From assembly GCF_000717245.1 (NCBI RefSeq), contig NZ_JNYQ01000012.1, positions 248,001-312,000 on the forward strand: a DNA stretch of 64,000 nt, written 5' to 3'. This stretch comes from Kitasatospora papulosa (GTDB lineage Bacteria > Actinomycetota > Actinomycetes > Streptomycetales > Streptomycetaceae). Both the position numbers and the translations under genes were made by a program. Of this stretch, positions 51,201-59,340 are shown piece by piece; within the stretch, counting starts at the first letter, position 1; each line of letters begins with the position of its first letter. A model generated the notes under the pieces. That model had not been told where the DNA came from. It searched no databases and saw only the letters and a list, made by a program, of their open reading frames with translations.

Positions 51201-53188
51201 AACTCGACAGCGCCGCGCTGCCCGCACCGGTCTACCCGACCGAGGCCCGGCGCGCACCCCGCAACCTCCGCGAGGAGCTTCTGTGCGGGCTGTTCGCGGC
51301 AGTGCTCGGCCGTGACACGGTGGGCATCGACGACAGCTTCTTCGATCTCGGCGGCCACTCCCTGCTGGCCGTGCGGCTGAGCAGCAGGGCACGCTCCGTG
51401 CTGGGCGTGGAACTGCCCGCCCGTCTGCTGTTCAGCACACCGACCGTGGCCGGGCTGGCGGACAGCCTCGGCGACGTGCTCCCCGGCAGGCCGGTGCTCC
51501 GCGCGGGAACGCGCCCGGACGTCCTGCCGCTGTCCTACGCCCAGCAGCGGCTCTGGTTCCTCGACCAGTGGGAGGAAACAGGCACCAGCTACAACCTCCC
51601 TGTCGCTCTGCGCCTGACCGGCCCGCTGGACCGGGAGGCGCTCGGACAGGCGTGGTCCGATGTCACGGACCGGCACGAGAGCCTGCGGACGCTCTTCGCC
51701 GACCGGGACGGCCGGCCGGTGCAGTCGGTGTCGGCGCCCGGCGGGGTCCCGCCGGAACTGGTCCACCGCGAGGTGCCCGAGGCCGAGGTCGAGGAGGCGA
51801 TCCGCGCGGCCGCGGACCACCCCTTCGATCTGGCCGCACAACCTCCGGCTGCCGCCCACCTGTTCACGACGGGCCAGGAGGACCACGTCCTGCTGCTGGT
51901 GTTCCACCACATCATCTGCGACGGCTGGTCGCTCGGACCGCTCATGCGCGACCTTTCCGCCGCCTACGCCGCCCGCGTGCTGGGCGACGCCCCGCAGTGG
52001 GACGAGCTGCCGGTGCAGTACGCCGACTACGCGTTGTGGCAGCGGGACCTGCTGGGTACCGAGGACGACGCGGACAGCCTGCTGTCCCGGCAGTTGAACC
52101 ATTGGCGGGCCCAGCTGGCCGATCTGCCGGTGGAACTGGCCCTGCCGACGGATCGGCCCCGGCCCGGGACCAGCGACTACGCGGGCGGATCGGCGGAGGT
52201 CGCGTGGGGTCCCGAACTCCATCGACACCTGCTCGCGCTCGCCAAGGAGCACGGCTGCACGTTGTTCATGGTGCTCCAGGCCGGATTCGCCGCCCTGCTC
52301 AGCAGGCTGGGCGCGGGCACGGACATCCCGATCGGCACCCCGGTCGCCGGCCGGACGGACGACGCGCTCGACGAGGTCGTCGGTTTCTTCGTCAACACGG
52401 TGGTCCTGCGGACCGACGTCTCGGCGAACCCGAGTTTCGCGGAGCTGCTCCGTCGGGTCCGGGCCACCGACCTCGGGGCCTACGAGCACCAGGACGTCCC
52501 GTTCGAGCGGCTGGTCGAAGAGGTGAATCCACCGCGCTCGCTCGGCCGCCACCCCCTCTTCCAGGTCATGGTGCAGCTCCAGCACGCGGCTGCCGGTCCG
52601 CGATTCCCCGGCCTGCGGGCCGCCGAACACCACATCCCGTCGGCCACCGCGAAGTTCGACCTGGTCCTCGACGTGGAGGAGCGGCTCGACAAGGACGGAG
52701 CACCGGCCGGACTGGACGGGGCTCTGACGTACGCGACCGTGCTGTTCGACGCCTCGACGGGCGAGCGGCTCGCCGACGGCCTGCGCCACGTACTGACGCA
52801 GGTGGCCCGGGACCCCGAACGGACGGTCGCCGACCTCGACGTACCACCCGTCCAGGACCGGCGGTCCGGCGACGTCGCCGTGGGCCCGGCTTCGGCGCCC
52901 GGCGCGGCGCCGGCCGCCACTGTCCCGCGTACGGCGCACGAGGAGGTGCTCGGCGAGCTGTTCGCCCAGGTGCTCGGCCGGGATTCGGTCGGCCTCGACG
53001 ACAACTTCTTCGCCCTGGGCGGCCACTCGCTGCTGGCGATCCAGTTGATCTCCCGGGTGCGTTCGGCCCTGGGGCTGGAGCTGCCGGTCCGCGAACTCTT
53101 CCGGGCCCCGACCGCCGCCGGGGTCGCCGCCTATCTGGCGGAGGCCCGGCCCGCCAGGCCGGCGCTGCGTCCCGCCGATGCCCACTGA
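45251..53188 (+). CDS. NRPS, C-A-T-C-A-T-C-T
   Basis: The 2645-aa synthetase starts at ATG 45251 with a C domain of the DILPLSPLQEGLLFH type, common after epimerases (HHLLLDGW at 141-148). A1 is at about 450-935, T1 Ser987, C2 with QHIAADGW (catalytic His1164, first His replaced by Gln), A2 at about 1495-1960, T2 Ser2037, C3 with HHIICDGW (His2220) and a final T3 (Ser2593). By hand A1 reads DVWHISLVDK, nearly the known serine code DVWHLSLIDK. A2 reads DTVDLTIVD(K), which I cannot assign; Asp at the fourth position suggests a basic side chain. C3-T3 has no A domain. The protein has no TE, so the chain passes to the synthetase at 55372. Confidence 0.93.
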   Translation: MNQSAVEDILPLSPLQEGLLFHALFDRQKHSPYLAQFAVDLDGPVDSALLRAAAETVMRRHATLRSGFRYRKTGEPIRVVRRDVQLDWREIETGQDDTPERIAELTEQDWARGIDVGGSSLIRFTLVRRTDRRHRLLVTAHHLLLDGWSFALLFQELFAVYSRAGGTAGLPPVRPYRDYLAWVARQDRVGAERHWAMALEGVSEPTFVASADSPSGPPPEEVAVLLPSETTALLTAYARSNHVLLNTVCQGIWAILVGSLTGRDDVVFGSTVSGRPAELAGADSMIGMLINTVPVRVRLDPAASLSALFEQIQAGRAASLDHDHLGLTEIQRVTGLPTALFDTNVVFDNFPMHDYKVDSPDGELEVGVTFRDSAHYPLTLAVEPGERLALRLHYRPDLFTADRAAELADRLVLLLEQVAENPDRPLSALTLLSPEQHDWVVRTWNATAVELPEVTLADLWSEQVRRTPEATALVASDERLSYAELDRRVELLAAQLAHRGAGPDRVVAVALPRSVELVVAILAVVRAGAAYLPVDLDHPAGRIAAMVADAGPILALTDSENAGALPGPTPKLLLDEPIAPVSARPVPPLPAHSAYVIFTSGSTGRPKGVVVPHAAIVNRLLWMQAEYRLTGADRVLQKTPAGFDVSVWEFFWPLISGATLVLAKPGGHRDPAYLAELIQRESVTVTHFVPSMLQAFLREPGAAGCTGLRRIISSGEALAAETRRELFDTLGSCELHNLYGPTEAAVDVTSWQCHRGDEGSTVPIGRPLANVSAYVLDGGLRPVPPGVVGELYLGGVQLARGYTGRPALTAERFVACPFAAGERMYRTGDLARWTPGGELEYVGRADAQVKIRGFRVEPGEIEAVLAGHPAVVQAAVVLREDRPGDQRLVAYAVPRAPGLTDRELRRFMADSLPDYMVPAAVVLVGAMPTTTNGKLDRAALPEPDRAAHTVREPRSPREEILCELFAEVLGVPRVGIDDHFFDLGGHSLLALRLLSRIRSVLGEGFEIRDLFAEPTVAGLARLTGAARPALTARTGAEPVPLSYAQRRLWFLNRMERDQGTYNVPVAVRLTGVLDRDALAEALADVARRHESLRTVFPEEGGEPHPVGLDSVPAIEVVEVAPPDLADAMAERVRHRFDLTAHAPVRVTLFASAPQEHVLLLVVQHIAADGWSLRPLLRDLGLAYTARRAGSAPEWPPQPVRYADYTLWQRELLGDAEDTTSLMARQIDYWRDHLADLPAELTLPADRPRPAVPTQSGGTVAVHWEPELHSRLLELARSAGCTLFMVLQAGFAALLTRMGAGTDIPFGTPVAGRSDSALDDMVGFFVNTLVLRTDTAGDPGFAELLRRVRDTDLEAFAHQDVPFERIVEVLRPERSLSQNPLFQVMIQVQPADTTTPDFAGLEAEPAPVSWDVAKFDLSLELVDGRDDRGAPAGLTGYLEYAEELFDRTTAEQLVTRLRRLLEQVLAEPERPVGAVDVLSDGERRRFLAAGPVPALAPRPVFLPEAFRQQVARTPDARALVFEDTVLTYAEVDARATRLARHLVRRGAGPDRVVAVALPRSTDLVVALLAVLKAGAAFLFVDLAYPARRIAHLLEDSAAALVVTDGESAASLPVREPVLVDSPALDGESAEDLEIALAADHPAYVVYTSGSTGVPKGVMVTHGGLANLLAFYREEVIATAERTRGPRRCRMALTASLSFDTSVVGLLWQASGHELHLIGDDTRRDPAAMARYMERCGIDALDVMPSYAEELIQQGMLDPAGTPPAVLMTGAETVGEKLWTRIREAEGITVYNIYGQTETTVDSLFWTSEESDRPLVGRPIPGVDVFVLDQDLRLVPPKVIGELYVAGAQLARGYMNRPALTAERFVANPFRAGQRMYRTGDLVRWTDEGALEFLGRADDQVKIRGFRVELGEVEAALARHEGVAHAVAVLREDRPGDSRLVGYVLARDTALDARRLREFARQNLPDYMVPAAIVVIDELPLTPNGKLDSAALPAPVYPTEARRAPRNLREELLCGLFAAVLGRDTVGIDDSFFDLGGHSLLAVRLSSRARSVLGVELPARLLFSTPTVAGLADSLGDVLPGRPVLRAGTRPDVLPLSYAQQRLWFLDQWEETGTSYNLPVALRLTGPLDREALGQAWSDVTDRHESLRTLFADRDGRPVQSVSAPGGVPPELVHREVPEAEVEEAIRAAADHPFDLAAQPPAAAHLFTTGQEDHVLLLVFHHIICDGWSLGPLMRDLSAAYAARVLGDAPQWDELPVQYADYALWQRDLLGTEDDADSLLSRQLNHWRAQLADLPVELALPTDRPRPGTSDYAGGSAEVAWGPELHRHLLALAKEHGCTLFMVLQAGFAALLSRLGAGTDIPIGTPVAGRTDDALDEVVGFFVNTVVLRTDVSANPSFAELLRRVRATDLGAYEHQDVPFERLVEEVNPPRSLGRHPLFQVMVQLQHAAAGPRFPGLRAAEHHIPSATAKFDLVLDVEERLDKDGAPAGLDGALTYATVLFDASTGERLADGLRHVLTQVARDPERTVADLDVPPVQDRRSGDVAVGPASAPGAAPAATVPRTAHEEVLGELFAQVLGRDSVGLDDNFFALGGHSLLAIQLISRVRSALGLELPVRELFRAPTAAGVAAYLAEARPARPALRPADAH

Positions 53189-53227
53189 CCGTGGAACGTT
53201 CACCGACATACCTGGGAGACGGACCTG

Positions 53228-54208
53228 ATGCTCACCACGTTCGGACTGGAACTGATGGAGGAAGCGGTGTACCGGGAGCTGAGCGCGTCGCCGCCGCCGG
53301 CCGCCGAGGAGATCGCCGACCGGCTCGCGGCCGCCCCCGGTCTGGTCCGTGAATGCCTCGACCGGCTGCTCGAACTCGGCCTGGTCCGTCCTTCCTTCGA
53401 GGTGCCCGACGGATTCACGGCGGTGGACCCGATCCTGAGCCTCCAGGAGTCGCTGGCCGGCCAGCACGAGGAGCTCGTGCGTCGGCAGAGGCGCCTGGCC
53501 GAGACCCATGCCGAGGTCGTCCGGCTGCTCATGTCCGACGCCTCCGGCCGGCCGGGCAGAGGTGAGCAGGTCGAGCGGCTCCTGGGGATGGACGAGGTGC
53601 AGCGCAGGGTCGACCGGCTGGCGGGAGAGGCCGTCCGCGAGGTGCTGGCGTTCGTTCCCGGTGGCGCGCGGTCGACTCCGGAACTCTCCGCGGCGCGCCG
53701 CAACGACGCGGCGCTGCTGAGCCGCGCGGTGTCGATCCGGGCCGTCGGCACGGACACCGACTCCTACGACGCCGCGACCCTGGCGCACGTGCGGTGGCTG
53801 ACCGGCAACGGAGGCCGGTTCCGCGGCTGCGCGACGCCGCTGCCCGAGATGATCGTGTTCGACGGATCGGTCGCCCTGGTACCCCTCGATCCGCGGAACA
53901 CCGCGGCGGGCGCGCTCCAGGTCGCCGACCCCGGCCTCGTCGCCCCGCTGGTCGTGCTCTTCGAACAGACCTGGTCGTCGGCCGCACCGCTGGACCCCGG
54001 GCGGCTGCCGGCGGACGACATCCCGAACGGCAAGGAACGGGCGCTGCTCAGACTGGTCGCCGAGGGGTGCACCGACGCGGCCGCCGCGGGTCAGCTGCAT
54101 GTCTCGCACCGGACCGCGCGACGCATGATGGCGGTCCTGATGGAGCGCCTCGGTGCCCGCAGCCGCTTCGAGGCCGGGGTCAAGGCCGCCCGGCGCGGCT
54201 GGCTCTGA
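53228..54208 (+). CDS. LuxR-family regulator with TrmB-like N-terminus, cluster-situated
   Basis: ATG at 53228 follows GGGAG. The 326-aa protein has an N-terminal winged helix (EEAVYRELSASPPPAAEEIA), a middle region resembling a helical/phospholipase-D-like sensor, and a C-terminal LuxR HTH (GKERALLRLVAEGCTDAAAA, then SHRTARRMMAVL). It is a relative of the regulator at 32545 with the same architecture and a similar end (RSRFEAGVKAARRGW). Its position inside the NRPS gene run suggests it controls the cluster. Confidence 0.85.
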   Translation: MLTTFGLELMEEAVYRELSASPPPAAEEIADRLAAAPGLVRECLDRLLELGLVRPSFEVPDGFTAVDPILSLQESLAGQHEELVRRQRRLAETHAEVVRLLMSDASGRPGRGEQVERLLGMDEVQRRVDRLAGEAVREVLAFVPGGARSTPELSAARRNDAALLSRAVSIRAVGTDTDSYDAATLAHVRWLTGNGGRFRGCATPLPEMIVFDGSVALVPLDPRNTAAGALQVADPGLVAPLVVLFEQTWSSAAPLDPGRLPADDIPNGKERALLRLVAEGCTDAAAAGQLHVSHRTARRMMAVLMERLGARSRFEAGVKAARRGWL

Positions 54209-54322
54209 CCATCGGCGGGCCCGCTCCGCACCCGTCTCCGACACCACGTCACCCCGAGCCCGGCCGATCTCCGCGGCCCGGCGCGATCACCCCTGACCTG
54301 ACCACCTCGAAAGGACAATTCC

Positions 54323-54595
54323 GTGAACAATCCGTTCGACGCCGAAGACGGCTCCTACCTCGTCCTGGCCAACGCGGAGCGGCAGCACTCCCTGTGGCCC
54401 GCGGCCATCGACGTGCCCGTCGGCTGGTCCACCGTCTTCGGAGCCGACACGCGGACCGCGTGCCTGGCCCATGTCGAGAGGAACTGGACGGACATGCGGC
54501 CGGCCGGTCTCGCGGCCGCGATGGACGAGGGCCCGCAGCCGGCCGCGAAAGGGACCGCCGACCGCGGGCCGACGTCCACCGGGACGTCGCGGTGA
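54323..54595 (+). CDS. mbtH: MbtH-like protein, A-domain partner
   Basis: GTG at 54323 has AAAGGA upstream. Residues 1-65 are a clear MbtH fold: NPFDAEDGSYLVLANAE, then QHSLWPAAIDVPVGW and ERNWTDMRP. MbtH proteins bind adenylation domains and are needed for their solubility and activity. A 25-residue Pro/Thr/Gly-rich tail is unusual, as most MbtH proteins end near residue 70. The stop overlaps the thioesterase start (GTGA). Confidence 0.95.
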   Translation: MNNPFDAEDGSYLVLANAERQHSLWPAAIDVPVGWSTVFGADTRTACLAHVERNWTDMRPAGLAAAMDEGPQPAAKGTADRGPTSTGTSR

Positions 54596-55362
54596 GCGGC
54601 CCACAGGACACCACGCTGGTGCCCCTCCACCGGACGCCGAACGCCCGGCGGACCCTGGTCGGCCTGAGCTTCTTCGGCGGCGGTACGGCCGCCTACCAGC
54701 CGTGGACCGGACACATGCCCGCGGACACGGACCTGGTCGTGGTCTGCTACCCCGGCAGGGAGGGACGGTTCGCCGAGGACTTCGCCCGTGACTGGGACGA
54801 ACTGGCCACCGACGTCGCACGATCCCTGCGCGAAGCCGATCTCGGCCCGTACATCCTCTTCGGGCACAGCATGAGCGGCTGGATGGCCTTCGACGTGGCC
54901 TCCCGGCTCGACGGCGACGAGGCGCGGAGGCCCCGAGCACTGGTCCTGTCCTCCTGCAACGCCCCGGACCGCGGCCTGACCGAGAGCGAGCTCCTTCCCA
55001 CACCCCAGGACCCGGACGAGCGACTCCTGGAGTGGCTCGAGACCCACGGCCTGCTGCCCCGGCACGTGCGTGAACACGCCGGCCTGACCGAGGTGGCACT
55101 GGAGCTGATGCGGGCCGACGTCGACGTCCGCAACACCTTCGTCTACCGCGGCGCCGAGGTCAGCGTGCCGCTCCAGGTGTTCCTCGGTGCCGACGATCCG
55201 CTGATCAGCAGCGACGCGGCCGTCCGATGGAACGCCCTGACGTCCGGCGCCTACCGGTACGACGTGCTCGGCGGCGGCCACTTCTACACCCCCGAGATCT
55301 GGCAGTCCCTACCGAGCCGGATCGCTGAGACCACTTTCGCCCCGACCGGCCCTGTTTCCTGA
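54592..55362 (+). CDS. Type II thioesterase
   Basis: This 256-aa alpha/beta hydrolase is the editing thioesterase of NRPS clusters. It removes misprimed or stalled groups from carrier proteins. The nucleophile lies in FGHSMSGWMA (GHSxSG), and the catalytic Asp and His can be placed in VFLGADDPLIS and GGHFYTPE. The FFGGGTAAYQPW segment is the usual N-terminal loop. It is translationally coupled to mbtH and 9 bp from the next NRPS gene. Confidence 0.93.
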   Translation: MSGPQDTTLVPLHRTPNARRTLVGLSFFGGGTAAYQPWTGHMPADTDLVVVCYPGREGRFAEDFARDWDELATDVARSLREADLGPYILFGHSMSGWMAFDVASRLDGDEARRPRALVLSSCNAPDRGLTESELLPTPQDPDERLLEWLETHGLLPRHVREHAGLTEVALELMRADVDVRNTFVYRGAEVSVPLQVFLGADDPLISSDAAVRWNALTSGAYRYDVLGGGHFYTPEIWQSLPSRIAETTFAPTGPVS

Positions 55363-55371
55363 GGAGTTTCC

Positions 55372-58300
55372 GTGGCCCCCGTGTCCTACGCCCAGCGAAG
55401 GCTGTGGTTCCTGAACCGCGTGAACGGCGGTTCGGGGGTCTACAACTGCCCGCTCGTCGTCCGGATGAGAGGCGACCTGGACCGCGCCGCCCTGGCCGCG
55501 GCGCTCGTCGACCTGGCAGACCGGCACGAAGTGCTGCGCACGGTGTACCCCGCTGTCCAGGGCGAACCCGTGCAGCATGTGTCCGCCCGGCCACCCGAGC
55601 TCGAGGTGGTCACGTGCCAGGAGGACGGGCTCGCCGCCATGCTGTCCGCCGCCGTCGACCGCGGCTTCGACCTCACGGCCGACCTCCCGGTCCGGGCCAC
55701 GCTGTTCGCGCCGGCCCCGCGGGAACACGTGCTGGCGCTGGTGCTCCATCACATCGCCTGCGACGAGGGGTCCTGGCAGCCCCTGCTCACCGACCTGGCC
55801 ACGGCGTACCGCGCCAGGGCCGCGGGCGGGCCACCGCGGTGGGAGCCGATTCCGGTGACCTACCGGGACTACGCCGTATGGCAGCGTGACCTGCTGGGGG
55901 AGGAGGACGATCCGGCGAGCCTGCTCTCCGCACAGCTGTCCTTCTGGAGGGAGCAGCTGGCCGGGCTGCCTGCCGAGCTGGACCTGCCGTTCGACCGGTC
56001 GCGCCCCGCGACGGCCGACCACCGCGGCGACTGCGTACCGATGAAGCTCGACGGCGATCTGCACCGTCGCCTGCTCGCGGTCGCCGCCGACCACGGATGC
56101 ACCACCTTCATGGTGCTCCAGGCCGGGATCGCGGTGCTGTTGTCCCGGCTGGGGGCCGGCACGGACATTCCCCTCGGCACCGCGGTGGCGGGGCGTCTGG
56201 ACGACGCGCTGGAAGGCGTCGTCGGATTCTTCGTGAACACCCTGGTCCTGCGCAGCGACGTGTCCGGCGATCCGACCTTCGGCGAGCTGCTCCACCGGGT
56301 GCGGGACGCCGATGTCGCCGCCCTGGACCACCAGGACGTACCTTTCGAGCGGCTGGTCGAGGATCTGAACCCGGAACGGTCACTGGCACGGCATCCGCTC
56401 TTCCAGGTCATGCTCACCCTGTCCGCGGGAGAGGCTGAGACCTTCTCGTTGCCGGGCCTGACCTGTGCCGAGGAGCCACTGGACTGGGAAGTCGCGAAGT
56501 TCGACCTGTCCTTCGACTTCCGGGAGCACCGCACGGCAGACGGGGAAGCAGCCGGCATCGACGGTTCCCTCGAATACGCGACCGCCCTGTTCGACCGGGC
56601 CACGGTCGACCACATCGCCGATGCCCTGCCCCGGCTGATGCGGCAACTCGTGTCCGCCCCCCGACGCCCCGTCGGCGATGCCGACCCTCTCTCCGCCGAG
56701 CACCGGCACCAGGCCCTCGTCGCGTGGAACGACACCGCCCTGCCCGTGTCCCGGACCTCCGTGCCGGAGCTGTTCGAGGCGCAGGCCGCGCGCACACCGC
56801 GGGCGACCGCGGTGGTCTGCGGGAACACGAGGCTCACGTTCGCCGAACTCAACTCCCGCGCCAACGTGCTCGCACGCCGTCTGCGGGATCTGGGGGCCGG
56901 GGCGGAGCGGCTGGTCGCCCTGGCCCTGCCCCGGTCGGCCGAGTCCGTCGTCGCGATGCTGGCGGTACTGAAGACGGGTGCGGCCTACCTGCACGTCGAC
57001 CTCGAATACCCGCCGGACCGCATCGAGCACATGCTGCGCGACGCCGCACCGCTCGCCGTCGTCACGGACACCGCGACGGCGGCGGCGCACGGGTTCGGGC
57101 AGCTGCCCGCGGTGTTCGCCGACCGGATCGGCACCCCGTCCGGCCCCGTGGCCGACCTGAACTGCCGCGTACGGCCGGACAGCGCCGCGTACGTCATCTA
57201 CACCTCCGGATCCACCGGCCGGCCCAAGGGGGTGGTGACGCCGCACGCGGCCCTGAGCAACCTGTACGCCTTCCACCGCGCTGGCCTGATCGCGCGCACC
57301 GAGGCCGCGGCAGGCCGGCCGCTGAGGTCCGCCGTCACCGCCTCGCTGTCGTTCGACACCTCGTGGGAGGCGCTGTTCTGGATGCTGGCGGGTCATGAAC
57401 TCCATGTCGTCCGCGACGACGTCCGGCGCGACGCCGTCGCGCTGACCGACTACGTCCGGGCCGTCGGGATCGACGTCCTCGACGTCACCCCCACCTACGC
57501 GGAGCATCTGCTCGACGAGGGCCTGCTGTCCGGGACAGGGGCGCCGCTGGTCCTGCTGCTCGGCGGGGAAGCCGCCGGGCAGTCGCTGTGGACGCGCATT
57601 CGGGAGGCGTCCGGCACGCTCTGCCTCAACCTCTACGGCCCCACGGAGTGCACCCTGGACGCGCTGTGGTGGGACGCCGCGGACAGCCCTCACCCGCTGA
57701 TCGGCAGGCCGATCGGGAACACCAGGGTCTTCGTGCTCGACGAGCGGTTGCGACCCGTCGCGCCGGGTGTGCCGGGCGAGCTGTACGTGACCGGCCCCGG
57801 TGTCGCCCGCGGCTATCTGAATCGCCCGGCCGCGACCGCCGAACGGTTCGTTGCGTGCCCTTACGCGGCGGAGGGGGAGACGGGCACCCGTATGTACCGC
57901 ACCGGTGACCTCGTCCGCTGGGACCGCCAGGGCAGGCTGGACTATCTGGGCCGCGTCGACGACCAGGTCAAGGTGAGGGGCTTCCGGATCGAGCTCGGCG
58001 AGGTGGAGACCGCGCTGGCCGGCTGCCCCGGGGTGGCGCAGGCCGCCGCGGCGGTGCGCGAGGACACGGTGGGCGGCAAACGGCTCGTGGGCTACGTACA
58101 GTCGGCCGCGGACCACGGGTTCGACCCCCGCGAGCTGCGCAACCGGCTGGCCTCGGTCCTGCCCGACCACATGATCCCGTCGTTCTTCCAGCCGATCGAC
58201 CGGCTGCCGATGACGCCCAACGGGAAGCTCGACCGGAGCGCGCTGCCGCCCCCGGACTTCGCGCGCCGTCCGGCCTCACGTGGTCCGCGCGGACCCTACG

Positions 58301-59340
58301 AGGAGGTGCTCTGCGATCTGTTCGCGCAGGTCCTGGGGCTCAGCCGGGTCGGAGCCGAGGAGAACTTCTTCGAACTGGGCGGACACTCACTGCTGGCCGT
58401 CAGGCTGCTCTCGCGAGTACGGGCGGTGCTGGGCGGCCGGCTCACCCTCGTGGACCTGTTCCAGGCGCCCACCGCCGCCGACCTGGCGGACCGGCTGGGT
58501 GCGGGCGCACGGCACGATCCGCTGGCGCCCCTGCTGCCCCTGCGGACAGGAGGCGACCGTCCCGCGCTGTTCTGTCTGCACCCGGCCGCCGGGATCAGCT
58601 GGGGCTACGCGGGCCTGCTCGGCCACATCGACGCCGGCTATCCGGTGTACGGCCTCCAGGCCAGGGGCCTCACCGAAGCGAAGGCATACGGCGGAGCCTG
58701 GCGCGGGATGGTCGAGGACTACGTCAAGCAAATCCGGTCCGTCCAGCCCCGAGGGCCCTACCGGCTGATCGGATGGTCCTTCGGCGCCGTACTCGCCCAC
58801 CTCGTGGCCACCGACCTCCAGGCCGACGGGGACGAGGTCGACCTGCTCGTACTGCTGGACGGCTATCCGCCCGACTCGGTGCCCGGCTACCGGCCGCTCG
58901 AGGACGGCAGTCCCGAGACGTTCACCGAACTCCTCGACTCCCTGGGGTACGACCTTCCCGAAGGCGGCGGGGAACCGCTCGGCTTCGACGCATACGAACG
59001 GACGGTCCGCCGGCCCGGCAGCACGCTCGAATGGCTGACGCGTGAGGAAGCCGCCGCGCTGTCCCGGGTGTTCGTGGACAACGACCGCATCTACCAGGAA
59101 CTCCGCCCCCGGACGTACCGGGGGGACATGGTGTTCGTGTCCGCCACGGAGGGGAGGCCCGCGGACGCCCCCGCACCGGAATCATGGCGCGGTCACGTGA
59201 CCGGAACGCTCGAGGTGCACGACGTCGACTGCGCCCACGGTGAGATCGCCCAGGCGGAGCCGATGTCGCGCATCGGCGCCGTCGTCGCTCAAAAGCTCGC
59301 CCTGCTGGACACCCCTCGGGCCTCGGCGGTGGAGCGGTGA
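55372..59340 (+). CDS. NRPS termination module, C-A-T-TE
   Basis: GTG at 55372 follows GAGGAG. The 1322-aa protein begins directly in a C domain (VSYAQRRLWFLN). Its active site reads HHIACDEGSW (His127) with Glu where Gly normally follows Asp. The A domain (about 455-965) has YVIYTSGSTGRPKG. I read its code as DTWDLGLLD(K), without a firm match; Asp at the fourth position again hints at a basic substrate. T has Ser1006 in LGGHSLLAV. The TE has Ser1136 in IGWSFGAVLAHL and a C-terminal HGEIAQAE His. It condenses, then releases by hydrolysis or cyclisation. The gene overlaps the MFS start by 4 nt. Confidence 0.93.
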   Translation: MAPVSYAQRRLWFLNRVNGGSGVYNCPLVVRMRGDLDRAALAAALVDLADRHEVLRTVYPAVQGEPVQHVSARPPELEVVTCQEDGLAAMLSAAVDRGFDLTADLPVRATLFAPAPREHVLALVLHHIACDEGSWQPLLTDLATAYRARAAGGPPRWEPIPVTYRDYAVWQRDLLGEEDDPASLLSAQLSFWREQLAGLPAELDLPFDRSRPATADHRGDCVPMKLDGDLHRRLLAVAADHGCTTFMVLQAGIAVLLSRLGAGTDIPLGTAVAGRLDDALEGVVGFFVNTLVLRSDVSGDPTFGELLHRVRDADVAALDHQDVPFERLVEDLNPERSLARHPLFQVMLTLSAGEAETFSLPGLTCAEEPLDWEVAKFDLSFDFREHRTADGEAAGIDGSLEYATALFDRATVDHIADALPRLMRQLVSAPRRPVGDADPLSAEHRHQALVAWNDTALPVSRTSVPELFEAQAARTPRATAVVCGNTRLTFAELNSRANVLARRLRDLGAGAERLVALALPRSAESVVAMLAVLKTGAAYLHVDLEYPPDRIEHMLRDAAPLAVVTDTATAAAHGFGQLPAVFADRIGTPSGPVADLNCRVRPDSAAYVIYTSGSTGRPKGVVTPHAALSNLYAFHRAGLIARTEAAAGRPLRSAVTASLSFDTSWEALFWMLAGHELHVVRDDVRRDAVALTDYVRAVGIDVLDVTPTYAEHLLDEGLLSGTGAPLVLLLGGEAAGQSLWTRIREASGTLCLNLYGPTECTLDALWWDAADSPHPLIGRPIGNTRVFVLDERLRPVAPGVPGELYVTGPGVARGYLNRPAATAERFVACPYAAEGETGTRMYRTGDLVRWDRQGRLDYLGRVDDQVKVRGFRIELGEVETALAGCPGVAQAAAAVREDTVGGKRLVGYVQSAADHGFDPRELRNRLASVLPDHMIPSFFQPIDRLPMTPNGKLDRSALPPPDFARRPASRGPRGPYEEVLCDLFAQVLGLSRVGAEENFFELGGHSLLAVRLLSRVRAVLGGRLTLVDLFQAPTAADLADRLGAGARHDPLAPLLPLRTGGDRPALFCLHPAAGISWGYAGLLGHIDAGYPVYGLQARGLTEAKAYGGAWRGMVEDYVKQIRSVQPRGPYRLIGWSFGAVLAHLVATDLQADGDEVDLLVLLDGYPPDSVPGYRPLEDGSPETFTELLDSLGYDLPEGGGEPLGFDAYERTVRRPGSTLEWLTREEAAALSRVFVDNDRIYQELRPRTYRGDMVFVSATEGRPADAPAPESWRGHVTGTLEVHDVDCAHGEIAQAEPMSRIGAVVAQKLALLDTPRASAVER

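Noticed and set aside
46325..54247. A very long open frame on the minus strand opposite the NRPS genes
   Set aside because: It is antisense to NRPS domains whose motifs are unmistakable. Long antisense frames are expected in high-GC genes. It has low-complexity Gly/Arg/Val content and no domain.
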